From positions 46,935 to 110,934 of the forward strand of contig NMRA01000694.1 of assembly GCA_002633005.1 (NCBI GenBank): a DNA stretch of 64,000 nt, written 5' to 3'. Position 1 is the first letter of the stretch. Every line of letters starts with the position of its first letter. The notes under the pieces are model-generated. The model had not been told where the DNA came from. It ran no database searches and saw nothing but the letters and a program-made list of their open reading frames with translations. The stretch is from Phoronis australis. Taxonomy: Eukaryota > Phoronida > Phoronidae. Of the stretch, positions 12,942 to 24,674 are shown one piece after another. The position numbers were made by a program, and so were the translations under genes.

Positions 12942-13156
12942 CTGTTTTCATTAGGAATATGGCCAAACTGATCAGCATCACCATTTTCTTGTCGATCTTG
13001 CAAGCAAACCAGTCATACACTACGTTTCCATAGCGATCAAGCGCAGGCTTGCCTGTTCTGTCACTCCTTTCTACAGCTTTGTGTAATGCCATCAGAATGT
13101 CTCCCTTATGTATATTTAGATAACCCGGAAGATGGCTATCTATCTCCATATTGGAC
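12942..13156 (-). CDS. Unknown minus-strand gene, internal exon
   Basis: An open frame on the minus strand is bounded by CATAG above 13,156 and a G|GT donor at 12,941. It contains SHLPGYLNIHKGDILMALHK, DRTGKPALDRYGNVVYDWF and ACKIDKKMVM, a composition unlike chance frames. It takes 1 nt to finish a codon opened by exon 13,482-13,600 and leaves 1 nt that the exon ending at 9,128 completes without a stop. I do not recognise the family. The donor GTTCGT is weak, so the 3' boundary could shift. No second copy was found in the window. Confidence 0.45.
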
Positions 13157-13481
13157 CTATGGAAACAGACAACAATTCAAAGGACAGTGTGAAATCTCAT
13201 CAAACACAGTGCAGTGCTATGAGCAAGAGTTCTAAGCATAAATCTAATCTATGACCTGAACATGTCAGTGGATAGTAATCACTTCTAATCTGAAGAAGGA
13301 ACTGCTTAAGATCTAAATTTTTATGGAAAATAGATCAATATTGTTTGAAAGATGATCCTTTGCTTAGTCTTTACTTATTAACAAAAATAATTAGTCAGGA
13401 AATGAGGCAAAAATAAATTGAATATCATTTGTGCAGCACAATCTTAATGCAACGTTCTTCTGCTAATGTGGCTTAACTTAC

Positions 13482-13600
13482 GTCTTGTAAGTCGGTATAA
13501 AATAGGCCAAGATTGATGGTTTTGTTTTTGCTGACAGAGGAGTATGACTGCCATGAACAGCTGAGAAAGTTAAAACTGAATTCTTCGGATCAATCCTCAT
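13482..13600 (-). CDS. Unknown minus-strand gene, upstream exon (5' limit uncertain)
   Basis: On the minus strand the frame beginning MRIDPKNSVLTFSAVHG at 13,600 continues through SAKTKPSILAYFIPTYK to a strong donor, GAC|GTAAGT, at 13,482. It leaves two bases of a codon, which fits the next exon at 13,156. Whether the Met is the real start or the exon begins upstream is unclear, because the boundary of segmental duplication B lies exactly here (13,600). The breakpoint may have removed or replaced the true 5' part. Function unknown. Confidence 0.45.
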
Positions 13601-15485
13601 TATAAAAATGTCGTGGAGCGCGTGAGCAAAACACTTCTGAGTTAGACAACCATTTCTAAAAAAGCATTATTATTATATAAACAATAATACACCAAAACTT
13701 TGCGTCTGACTGCACATGCAGGAACTATACCGTGTCATTCAAGCTGTAAGCCTATCGTTTACGATAGTTTCATCGATGACAGAAACTAGCTGTTACTCTG
13801 CGTAACCACGTCATAAACAGCAATAATAAAAACACATTTAACTAAAATAATTTACACCTTCTCACAAGGCACGCTATCAAGGTTGGAAATCACATGAGGT
13901 GCTATGAACATTAAATCATTTGATTATTGCTCCCTCTGGTGATCCATCAGAAAGGTATTTTTCGACAACGGCTCCCTATAACAGATTATTTTGTACAATG
14001 TTCAGGAGTATATCGTCTACTGTTCTTATATCAACCGAGCTTAAATTTATGGCATCTGTAAACAATGCATATTAAACTCTAATACGATCAAATGAACATG
14101 ATATTAAGTGGTTTTAAAAGAAACTGGACAACATGAAAATTCAACAAAGTTTCGGTGCCCAAAACGGTGATAAAATTTTTACTATTTCTTTACACAACAT
14201 GTTTCGATTTCAGCAAATTCTCGACAAAATCTCGATAGATGTAGTTCCATGTACTTTGTCCACATTGCGACAACTGAGCATTGCGAGTCCATTCACAATG
14301 AATGTGTAATTATTGGCCTGGTCACATTAAACAGTCTGGAAAAAATATCCAGGTTTGGCAGAGTCTGATAGAATTCTATCGAAGTTTGTCAAGTCTATTT
14401 TGAAAGCCTGTGTACATATACCATCAATATGTCTTCCAAATCATCAATAAATTTAACGAGGACGAAAAGCAACCTGACACACGCACTAATTCCAGCAGAT
14501 TCTAACTGTACTCAGTATTTCAGGGATAGTTTCACACAGAGGGCGGGATTTCACTTTCCATTTGACCGTACCTGGTTACGAATGAACATTCTAAGTTCAC
14601 AGAACTATGGGATCGAGACTGCTCAATTCATTTGTGCCATATTTTTTGATTTCCCCTTTATCTCTTCAACAAATCTATACCGTAGTTTCGAAACTTGGAA
14701 ATAGGCACAAAAATAATGTAGTTTTAATGGCATGCTTGCATTAAAAGTTGTATGTCCAGAATTTTAAAAAACCTGGTAATTTACGACACCAGAAAAGTAA
14801 AGTGTGCTTGTTATATGCCAGACCAACAGGGTGAACAAGTGTATTTGTCATGGTTTCGGGTTTTCTTGAAAAAATTGTATTTTGCAAATTCATACAGTTG
14901 ATGGGCTCAGAGAAGCTATTAGTCAAAAATGGAATAACAAGAGACAAATTGGCCTTCTGAACACCTTTTGGAAAATTATAATTACTTGCAGACAAAAAGG
15001 GCAGAAAACGTACTGTCAGTAACAGCTTAATCCACACTTCAAAAGTATAATGGTGAGAAAAGGCCTATTTTCTGGACATGACATGAACAATTCATGATTT
15101 CAATTAAAACAAAATAAATTTAAATAAAAAATAGCTTACATTAAAAAAGACTGTCGCGCAAAATCATCCATTCGAACGAATATTTGCTAACCGTCATCTA
15201 AATGCCTTGTAAATCACAGAAACGGAATCTTCGACTTTTGTCCTTGCCTCTTGAAGTGGAAAATAAAAAGGTAAATAAAAAACTTATCTGCAGTTCGACA
15301 AAGAAGCAAATGCTTCAAATGAACTATTGTGTTTTCATAGCGAGTCTTTCAAGCCCAGTGACCTACCATAAGATTGACCACTAAAAGCACATCCTTTGTT
15401 TTCTTGCCCGCCTCAAGTTCTTGGTTAACATCAGCACTTCCGTTACAGCATATCTCAGACCTACGTGAAATTACGTCATAAGTCA
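13600..15485. repeat. Segmental duplication, copy B (first block)
   Basis: This is the direct copy of 4,358-6,255. The left boundary coincides with the edge of the upstream exon of the minus-strand gene. Small indels and substitutions are spread throughout, and open frames are not shared with copy A. Confidence 0.8.
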
Positions 15486-16129
15486 AAACAATAAAAATGA
15501 ATTTCCCTCAAAAATCTATTCCAGGATTTACACACATTGTAGACAATGCTAGCGTTTTCACACCGATTGAGTTACTTTCCACAATTAAAGAGTCAGAGAC
15601 TGTAACGGTACTACATTACTAAAGGACTCTGTACGATGACTGGTAAGAAAAATAAAACATCATTTTCAAGTATAGAATTCGTAAGACTGTAGCAAAGAAG
15701 AAAAAAGTTTGTAGCCTGAAATCATCTCAGAATTTCTTTGTCAAAGGAATCCCCTTACAACATGTGCCTAAAACACATTCTTTTGTTGGTTTCAACTGTT
15801 CAGGTGATCAATTTTTGTGTTAAAAGGAATGTTGTCTACTTTCACAAGCAGCGATAAAAAGTATAATACGTATTCATGCATTCAACCAAACAGCAACCAG
15901 AGCAGGGCAAACCTTTGAAAACCGGTGACAACTGAGTCGCAAAACCTATGATTTTATGGGTGTTCATCAGCATCGTGTAAGATATAAAAATTACATTAAT
16001 TAACTCAAAGCTAAAATCGGAATGCCGCTGTTTCTTCCCAATCATACACCTCTATGTAAGGATCCATCAAAGCCTCGACCAAGCCAATAATAAACGAGAC
16101 AATTTCTAGTCAATAGAAATGCCAACAGG

Positions 16130-17110
16130 GAATGCTAGCCTACCGAAAATCTACTGGTACAAGCGCATTTCCGCTATATCATTCTGGATTAGGGGCCTGT
16201 AAATTTGAAATTTCTGGTCAAAAGTAAAACCGCCAACAGATGATTCCACGGTAGTTAAATTCGTGTGAAAGTTAACTGATGCTGGTGCCTTCATGCCAGA
16301 TAACTCTGCCAAATATCATTAGCATCTGTAAGTCGCACCAATGCAAAAAACAAAATTGCCACTAGGTGCCACCATGATAGCCCGATCCATTCGGAAATTT
16401 ACGTTAGTCATTAGTCATGTGCTATTCAGAACGAGACAACATTCAAGAGACTTCAAGTGATTTGGCAGATAGAGGTGGACGCCAAAAACAGACCCCAATG
16501 TAATAAAAAGACCACAATTCGAATATCTCCACTTCACTTCAAAATAGGAAGGCGTCACCTTAATATGAACCTATTGGAAAAGTATTATGAACATGTGTCA
16601 AAAATCTCTGACCAGATACAGCGTAAAGAGTAAAACTGTTAGGCACAGCGGTAGTCAGATGGCTTCCACATTCATTGTTCATCCCTTGGTATGTTTATAA
16701 CAATTCATTAGCCAAATATCATAAAGACCATGTGCAGTTTTAAAGAGATACAGCCATAGAGACAAATTGCCACATGGGAGCACTAAAAGAGATAGACCCC
16801 CCATGCAAATCTACACTCAATGAGGCACGTTTTCTCAATAGGAATATATTCCCCAATGTTAAAAAAGTTCTTTAAGCAGTCAGAAAAATGGATGCCAAAA
16901 ACAGACTAAAACTAATTTAAAACGACCACTACATTTAGGTAACACGGAATACTTCAAATTCGCTTAATGATCGGAAGGTTTTTGACGTCTACATAATAGA
17001 AACCTATATGTTGAATTTCATGAAATCCGTCACAGAACACCAATGATACGGCCGCTATGGGGCACAGCCGTAGGCCACCAAGTCCAGATGTCGTCACGTC
17101 CTGTCATCAG
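16130..17110 (-). repeat. CTCF-motif repeat array B (decayed)
   Basis: Boxes recur about every 130-150 bp, at about 16,230, 16,359 (CCACTAGGTGCCAC), 16,510, 16,640, 16,770, 16,925 and 17,049. Monomer text such as 'agttttaaagagatacagcc' and 'tttcatgaaatcc' is that of the arrays at 6,290 and 41,440. Most boxes have lost one or more consensus bases. The block at 15,486-16,130, just before it, holds nothing I recognise. Confidence 0.65.
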
Positions 17111-18080
17111 CTTCATAAAAACACATATGCCACATATCACAAGGATCCTGATTTTTCTTTCTTTTCCTCTTTATTTCATTGGGATACAAAACATATATAC
17201 AATGATAAGTAAGACAAAAAACAAGCCATTCTCATTCTCAACATACAGACACGCCCACACGCACCCGCCCTCCTCAACATACCCACTAACTGCCACAAAA
17301 TTAGGAGATGCAGTAGCCGAAGCCATATATGTCAGACATAGCTGAAAGCAATATGCGACCACAATGTATAAAATAAGGAAAACCTGGATTTTATATGAAC
17401 GTCTGACTATGACATCACAATCAGACAGTTTAAAGAATAAGAACTATGTTGATAATGATACACCAATTACCTTCAAGGAGAATGACCCATTATGAAATAA
17501 TGTCAACGTTAGTTTTGCTAAGAATGCAACAAACCTATGTCCTGTGTAGTTACTAGACACATCATTTAACAGTTAAGTGTGTGAGAGGGCAGAATAAATT
17601 ACTGCAACTGCTTTCCACAAGTCAAGCAGCTCCATTGCATGCCAGGTTACACAACGGAGGTTGGAACATACATGTACCAAAAATGACTGCAGATGCAATG
17701 CGTATTGTATCTCTTTTCTTTCGTTGTGTTACACTGAATTTTACCATTCCACCAATGAAAAAATCATTGACAGATTAAATTCGTTTATAAAACGAAATGT
17801 TCAAAATGGAAGGGCTGGAAAGAATGTTGTCATGAACAAAAACAGGGGTTATCATCGACACGTCTCAGTTCTCTAATCTCAAAGCACCAGAGCGAATCAT
17901 CAAAATCCAGGCAGTGTGCAGGTAAGTTTCGATTGCCATCCCGACTGGTAAGAAGCATGCATACATGGTAGCTGCTGGTTGGGACATGTGACGTAGGGCG
18001 TAATGTACGCTCTACTGCTGTCTGCAAGCCACTTTTAGTATCACTCTGAGCAAATCCCGATAAATAACAATTCTAATCTT

Positions 18081-18263
18081 TTACTTTTCCCAATGAAGAA
18101 TTTTCCCACAATACTTGGCAGAAAATGGTATCCACCAAAGTGTGCTCGTTGTCATAACTTGTGATGGTTGAAGAAACACGACGTTCAGGCCCATTCCGAC
18201 TGATTTGAGACGTGAGAAGGTCGCGACATCTTGAACATTTACACCGGTAATACAGAAGTAGTT
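18081..18263 (-). pseudogene. Duplicate of terminal exon of the unknown minus-strand gene
   Basis: This matches the exon at 8,091-8,276. The reading frame is retained from NYFC through STLWWIPFS to a TAA at 18,081-18,083, with a single 3 nt deletion relative to copy A. The acceptor CAG of copy A reads as TTGA here, so normal splicing at that point is lost. The upstream duplicated exon is frameshifted. I read this as a decaying partial gene copy, although use as an alternative 3' exon cannot be excluded. Confidence 0.5.
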
Positions 18264-18641
18264 TCAAAAGTCATGTCATCAGTTCCTGTCATCTTTCTTC
18301 ATCAGTATGACACCAGGTGTCCATCACTGAAGTCAGAGTCTATAAGACATTCAACAGGTGTCCATTAATAAATTCCTAGTAAATAAGACACTCAGAAGGT
18401 GGAAAATACTGAAGTCCTAATCACGAAGTCACTCGGCCAAGTGTCCATCAGATTAGTCGTACTCAATAAGACTATCAGTAGGTGTCTATCACTGAAGACC
18501 TAGTCAACAACAAATCTTTATGATACTAAGAAATTGTTTAAGCTTCAAAAACTGATTGAAAGTCATTAACATTGTTCTGATGTGAGCTCCAAATGTTCTA
18601 GTACATTACATTACATTTTCTTCGTGCCAGAGCATTCTTTT

Positions 18642-18874
18642 CATGGGCGCACCCACGGGAGGGGGGTCGGGGTGCTCGAACGAGCCCCCCATTTGGCGAA
18701 GTGGGCAAAAAGGTCCGCCCGAGAGACAAAAAGTCCTAGAAAATGGTACAAAAGTCCACTAAATGAGCTAAACAGTGGTGCTCCCGTTTTGTTTTATTCC
18801 GCTCGCTCTTTTTTTAGCATAAATTCCGCAACGCCGGAATTCGAGCACCCCCAAATTGGAGGCTGGGTGCGCGC
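18642..18874. mobile_element. hAT-type MITE with verified empty site
   Basis: A GC-rich insertion of about 232 bp interrupts the duplicated sequence. It begins CATGGGCGCACCCACGGG and ends, inverted, GCGCGCACCCAGCC. Inverted GGGGGTGCTCGAA boxes lie inside both ends. The 8-9 bp flanks, cattctttt at 18,633 and catgctttt at 18,874, are an imperfect target duplication. The paralogous position in copy A (9,004-9,018, gcattctttttcac) has no insert. Confidence 0.8.
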
Positions 18875-18886
18875 ATGCTTTTTCAC

Positions 18887-19000
18887 GGATTCTGTTGCTA
18901 AGACGCTGAAGTTAGGCACTCCACATTTCACGCAGTGTAGAACTTCATTCTTCAAGATCAAATCCACAACATCCTGCTCAGAACATAACGTTCGGTTTTC
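18887..19000 (-). pseudogene. Duplicate of penultimate exon, frameshifted
   Basis: This matches 9,019-9,128, with the acceptor TTTCAG conserved above 19,000. One in-frame 3 nt insertion near the start and one single-base insertion in the 'caaaatcc' stretch (copy A: 'ccaatgc') separate the copies. The latter throws the frame into an early stop. A MITE lies immediately beyond its 3' edge. Confidence 0.55.
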
Positions 19001-19053
19001 TGAAAGGAAATGACAATTTTAAAAATAGAATATCACAAAATCGCAAGATTCAG

Positions 19054-19345
19054 CATTGGCGGATTTAGGGGGGGGGGGGACTCCCTTGGCTTCCCCGCGA
19101 AAAGTAAAACAGGAGGACAGCAAGACCGTGCGGAAATATTGAGTTTGCCAATTAACCCTGGAAATGGCCGTGCGGCTAAAACAGGATCTAGCAAGCCTAT
19201 CTCCGTATTTTTAGTCCTACGGTTTTGTTTTAGCAAAAAAACAACAAACTCACAAGTGCGGGCCCCCTACAGCTTAGGTTCTGTGCACGCATGCAATTAT
19301 GAGACAAAATGTTGCCCCCCTTTTATGTTACTCTAGATCCGCCAC
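19054..19345. mobile_element. hAT-type MITE (TGGCGGATYTAG ends)
   Basis: The left end is CATTGGCGGATTTAGGGGGG and the right end, inverted, is GTGGCGGATCTAGAG. It is flanked by AGATTCAG (19,046) and AGATTGAG (19,346), an 8 bp duplication with one mismatch. Length is about 292 bp. Interior G and C runs form the usual subterminal tracts. No coding capacity. Confidence 0.7.
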
Positions 19346-20779
19346 AGATTGAGTTTCGAAGTTACAACAGAAAACTTCTGTTCAATTTGGTACTGATAAA
19401 TCAAGGAAACATTATACACTCAAAATTACGTAGGAAGCCAGGAAATGTCCAAATATGGCTAACTTCTGAACATTGTATATCTAGGAATGGGCAAATTAGA
19501 TTCATATGGAACTTTCTTATTCTGTGCTCAATGCACTATTCTCCAAACGCTGTTAGGAATTGTTTTTAAAATGTTCCACTTAAGCATGAGGGGCCATGTG
19601 ACCCAATTAACCGCAGATTGCGAAAAAGTAAAAAAATCAAGTTGGAGGACTTCTGCTTTCGAGTTTAAAGATATGATTTGTCACAGTGTTTGGCTAAGTA
19701 CAAAGACTTTTTGATAAGGTTCTGCATAACTTGGGCAGGTATTTGCGAATCTTGGAAACGGCTAATCGGATTCAAATGAAACTTTTATATACTGTGTGAT
19801 TGACGCACAATTTTCAAAACGTAGCTAGGGATTGTTTTCAAAATGTTTAAAACTGTTTGTATAATGGTATCATTGCAATGGTTGTGATATAAGGCAATAG
19901 TCACTAAAAGGGAACCCAGGATATTGAGATAACGTTTGCTGCCCGTTACTCGGTGGAGAAAACTGGAACTCATAAAGCGGGTTTCCTGTAAGTTACTATT
20001 ATACAAAATACAATAAAATACATCCATTTGGCATTTTAATCTTCACAACATACTAGTGGTAACTCATTGCACTTTCAGATGAGTGGATGTTTCCCTTCTT
20101 GCGCTTTCGTTATCAAAATATTAGATGTCACGCATTACGCCAACCAAAACTGGTTTGATCAAAAACTGAAACCTATTACGTTTTAAGTGTCTCCAGAGCG
20201 ACCACCGGTCGTACGTTACGGCTCCCAGATAACAGTGAGTAGAACTTTTAGACTTGTAACAATAAAATTACAGAATTCAAAATACGGAATTTGTAGTCAG
20301 TGATTGAAACTAATATCAAATCCCAAGCCAAAACGTCCATGAGTTTAATTGATGAACATGAAAAAGGGCCGCACCTCCACCAAAATGAGAGACGATCAGT
20401 TCCTTTGAACTTATCGTCCCTTGACCAGAAAATTGCCTTAAAACAGATTACTGGTCAAGGGTGTTTTACAAATGGCGTTATTTACAAAAAAAAAATCAGC
20501 TCAAGCAATCAGTGCGTCATCAGTGCGTCATGAATTCACGGTACATGAGTGTAAGGGTGACACCAGGCCACCATGTCGTACGGCAGTAGGAGGTATGATA
20601 CTGGACGAGGAGTGTCGAGATACGGAACGCATGAAGTTGTGACGCCAAGAACTCCCGTGTTCTCCAATGCAGGATGTTACGCCGCCTTTTAGCATGAAGA
20701 CAGCACATGAAAAATAACGTTGTCGGCTGTATTGCACGAAAAAAAAGAATAAAAACAGATTCTTTAAAAAAGAATTCAT

Positions 20780-23400
20780 TGTTATAAGTGAACGAACTAC
20801 AGTACGTGAACAAAGTAACTGGTATATTCGACAAAAAATACAAAATACAACAGCAAATATGAAAACTAATGTTCAGTGGTTTACAAATATGCACATGAAA
20901 GAAATTGCTATGAAGAATGTTTACCGGTATAGTGGTAAAAAGTCTCCATGCAGCAGATTGACTTGATTAACAATGTTTACTGGTGTATTGTGCAGAAATG
21001 TGATTATCTCGATTTCATTATTTGTTATCGAAATATGAAATCCTCTAACTTTGTCATGAAAAATAACATTTCTAAAGCGAAAGTAGAGTTTTTGTGAGCT
21101 TGTATGCGCTACGGACGAATGTTTTCGTTCAAATGTCAAGCAATGTTACATTGGTCAAACGGTTTGCTGTCTTTCCCATCGGTTATCTATGCAGCTTCAA
21201 AATGGCGCCATCCATGAACATTTTGTGTAATGTCAAGAAATTGTGGAAAACTCGCCAATTCGATGTGTTGCGATTGAAAGTATTAGAGTCCCTTTAGATT
21301 GCATTCCAGAAGTCTGTATCGAATGATCAGCAAACAGGGTCGCGCCACACGCTACACTTGTTTGCGTGACTTTCCTGTTACCCCCCCCCGTGATTTGTCA
21401 TTCTTTATTGTATTTCACACCCACCCTGTCCCACTGTGTATTTCTCCAGCTTTTGGTGTGTTGTGGACACTGCACGAAAAAACACCTTTTGTCAACATTT
21501 TCAGGCCATCAAAATGTGTTGAACCCGCACCTGTTGGTATCTTTTGTAATTCTAAAGATCGACTTTCAACTTTTTGAATCACAAAATATGACAAAATGTT
21601 GTATTTTGTACTTTTTTACTAGAGAAAAACTCAACTTTCATCTTTTTTCATCTTGTAACCTTTGGAATCTTTTAGACTTTCAAAATACCAAGCTACCTGG
21701 TCTAAAAACGTTGTAAAATGTGAACTGTTGTTTCTTTTGACTTGAGAAAGCCGATATTGCTGCGTCATTTTATATCCACTTGAGATTGAAACAATTACTA
21801 CCCTATGTTTCGAAATATCGTGTGTCTTTTAATCATATCTTTTGTTCAGTTGCTTTCCCAATGTTCTGTTGAGTGTCGAGCTTTGTTCTGAGGAAACGAA
21901 CAGATGGGAATAAAGAATGTTAATAACGATAAGTGCATTCAACCAATTTTGCATATCGGAACGAACTATATGAACTAAACAGACCATTTTACTGGTATAT
22001 GTATATTCGATAAAAAATTCTAAAATATAACTTACAGAAAATATAAAAATTAATATTCACTAGTATATAAATGTTCACATGAAAGAGATTGCTAAGAAGA
22101 ATAATGAGTACCGATGTACAGGTAAAAATTTCCTTAGAAAAGACTTATGTGAATAATAATGTTCATAGGTGTGTTGGGAAAAATGTTCACGCAGAACAGG
22201 TTGACATGATAAATAACTTTTTACCGGTTAATTGGAGGAATATGCATTCATACAGTAGGCTGGTATGCAAAATGGTTATTCTTGCATTGGATGAAAATGT
22301 TTGCATACAACGGATTTATCCTAAATATTTTCATTCTTATATTGGACAAGCATGCCCACATAGAACCTGCTGAGTTAAAAAATGAATTTAGTGTAAAAAT
22401 TGGACAAGGACATAAAACAGTTTAATATTGAAATTTTCCCACGTTTCTGCAAGGTTAACGGGAAATATTTGTTTGCGGGTTTTGTGTAGACAGTACATGT
22501 GCTGAGTCATGCGTGGTTTGTGTTTTGTAAATATGTTATTCACTGGTTGATGGTTAGCTAATGGGGGGCGTCTATGAAGTAGTGGTTATGTACGTCGCGG
22601 TTCACTAAACCTTCCTTTTGCGACTACTCATGTATCAGGGGAGGTTCCATTCTTTCGCCGCACATGTACGGCGCACCATAGGGTTTTGCAAATTTGGTAT
22701 TCACTGGTTGATGGTTAGCTAATGAGGGCGCGTCTATATAGTAGCGGTTATGTATGTCCCAATTCACTAATCATTCTTTTTGGGAAAATTCTGTTGAGTA
22801 GCAGTTCACGTAGAACAGATTGATGTGAAGAATAACGTTTTAATGTTTTGTTGGAGGAGCATGCATTCATAAAATAGATTGATATGCAAAATGTTTATTG
22901 ATGTACTGAATTAAAATGCTAAATCCCAACAGATTAAGTACTATAAGTGCTAACTATTTTTTATACTTACTGTTACATTTGAAAAACACGCCAAAAACAG
23001 AACTGGTTGGTACTGTTTTATAGGACGATTATGCATTCATTAAGCAGACTGATAAGTGAAATGTCTATATTGTTAATTAATTTTTATATTGGACAAACAT
23101 GTCCGCATAGAAAAAGGAGTTAAAATGGATTGATATTGCAATTTTCCGGCGTTTCTGTAAGGTTAGCGAGAAATATTTGCAATGTTGTATAGGCAGTACA
23201 TGTGTTCAGCCATGTGTGGCTTGTGTTTTGTAAATTTATTATTCAGTGGTTGGTGGTTAGCTTATAGCCTGGTCTATAAAGTAGAGACTACATACGTTTC
23301 GCTTCTCTAATCAAGTGCCATTTGCGGCAACTCATAGATCAGAGGCTGTTCCACTCTTTCTCCGGACACGGGCACCACATCGTAAGGGGCTGGGGGTGGC
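20780..23400. repeat. Degenerate tandem and local duplications
   Basis: 20,780-21,000 is repeated at 21,955-22,230 ('tactggtatat..tcgataaaaaat', 'cacatgaaagagattgct'). A 90-110 bp phrase, 'atgttcacgcagaacag-ttgacatgat', recurs at 22,180, 22,800 and weakly at 20,945 and 23,030. 22,440-22,690 is repeated at 23,130-23,390, with a third partial copy at 22,690-22,790. Frames seen here are not conserved between copies, so no gene is called. The stretch 20,480-20,780 holds nothing recognised. Confidence 0.6.
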
Positions 23401-23881
23401 GGTGCTCATGAGAGAAATAAATTATAAATTGTTGGACATCCAGCGCCGAGGTCATGCGTTGGATGACACATTCTGAAACTATGCTAATAAGGAAACCGTA
23501 AGACTTGTAGCGGGCGGGGTCGAGTGAGGCAGATATGATAACGGAACTGACGAGTGATTTAACTGAGAAGGAGCACGTGACTCACGTGACGTTTCGGGGA
23601 ATCATGCTACAAGACGGAAGAGAGGTCCAGAGGAACATATTATGGTAATATATGTAACATGGGTGTAATGCTAGGGGGTAAAAGCGGGTCAGGAAAAAAC
23701 TAAAATCAAAAAGGACGCCTTCGGAGACTCGAGTGTTGTTTTTTAGGTGGTCCTGGCCGGAACTTTGCCGCTCTGCAATTGTTTCGATTTGCTTCAGATT
23801 AGGGAGTGCTCCAGCAGCAGCAGAAGGTCTCCAATAAAAGGCAATATAATCTTGGAGACAAGGGACTGTGGAAACAGTAGG

Positions 23882-23931
23882 CAATGACCATCGCCTCTGT
23901 TGGCCCGGGCCAACAGAGGCGATGGTCATTG
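23882..23931. repeat. Perfect 50 bp palindrome without spacer
   Basis: Bases 23,882-23,906 are exactly the reverse complement of 23,907-23,931, centred on CCCGGG. Short direct copies of GGAAACAG lie just outside on both sides (about 23,870 and 23,937). The remaining sequence from 23,400 to 24,411 shows no supported gene. Confidence 0.95.
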
Positions 23932-24411
23932 ACTATGGAAACAGGTGTTCCAAAAAAACTAGGGATTTAATATGTGTGACAAAAGGAGTTTCTTTAACCC
24001 GAGAATAACTGTCTGAGAATAATTTTCTTGCTCATAGTGTAGTGAACATTTCGTAAAAGCAATGTTTTCGAAGGCTACTAGCTGGACTCTGTGACAGTGA
24101 CAAGTAGAAATTACAGGCTTGCTTTGACAAAACTAAAGCTATGATCGCCGTACAATTAAAACTTAGATGCGCACGGCGGATTAGGCCTAGCTCAGTACAC
24201 GGTGAGAATTTGACTCGGACATATGTTTTAGAAGACTTCCTTGATGAGTTTAATTTTGATGTTAAGAATGATCGGGAGAATGGTGCAGATACGTGTTTTT
24301 GACTTTCTATATTGAATAGGCCTTCTAGAAAGGACAACCACTCATTGTCATGCTGTAATGAAAAGGCCTTTGTTCAAATGTTCCTGAACAACTGAACGTC
24401 TTTCACTATAT

Positions 24412-24460
24412 TCTGCATTCACCGCCACCTAGCGGACACGCAGGGAACCAGCGATAGCGT
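24412..24460. repeat. Short segment inverted at 63,811-63,857, with CTCF-like box
   Basis: CACCTAGCGG-acacGCAGGGAACCAGCG matches the reverse complement of the segment at 63,811-63,857. It holds CCGCTAGGTGGCGG on the minus strand (24,422-24,435). Confidence 0.6.
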
Positions 24461-24674
24461 TACTGAACGGGACGTTTTCAAGGTTCACACTCTGACGTCA
24501 CGGTGAGAATATGGTGGTCGTCCAACAAGGAAGTAACTGTTCAGTCAGATAGTAGCATAAATGGAGAGTAAGAAAACATGATGAACAGATTCTTGCATTT
24601 TTGGAATAAGGACTACGAGGGGTATCTAATGAGGTCAAAATTATGTGAGTTTGTCAAACTCAAAGTGTTGCTCA

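Noticed and set aside
23582-23929. 115-codon minus-strand frame overlapping the palindrome
   Set aside because: Its first part is the palindrome itself and no other evidence supports coding.
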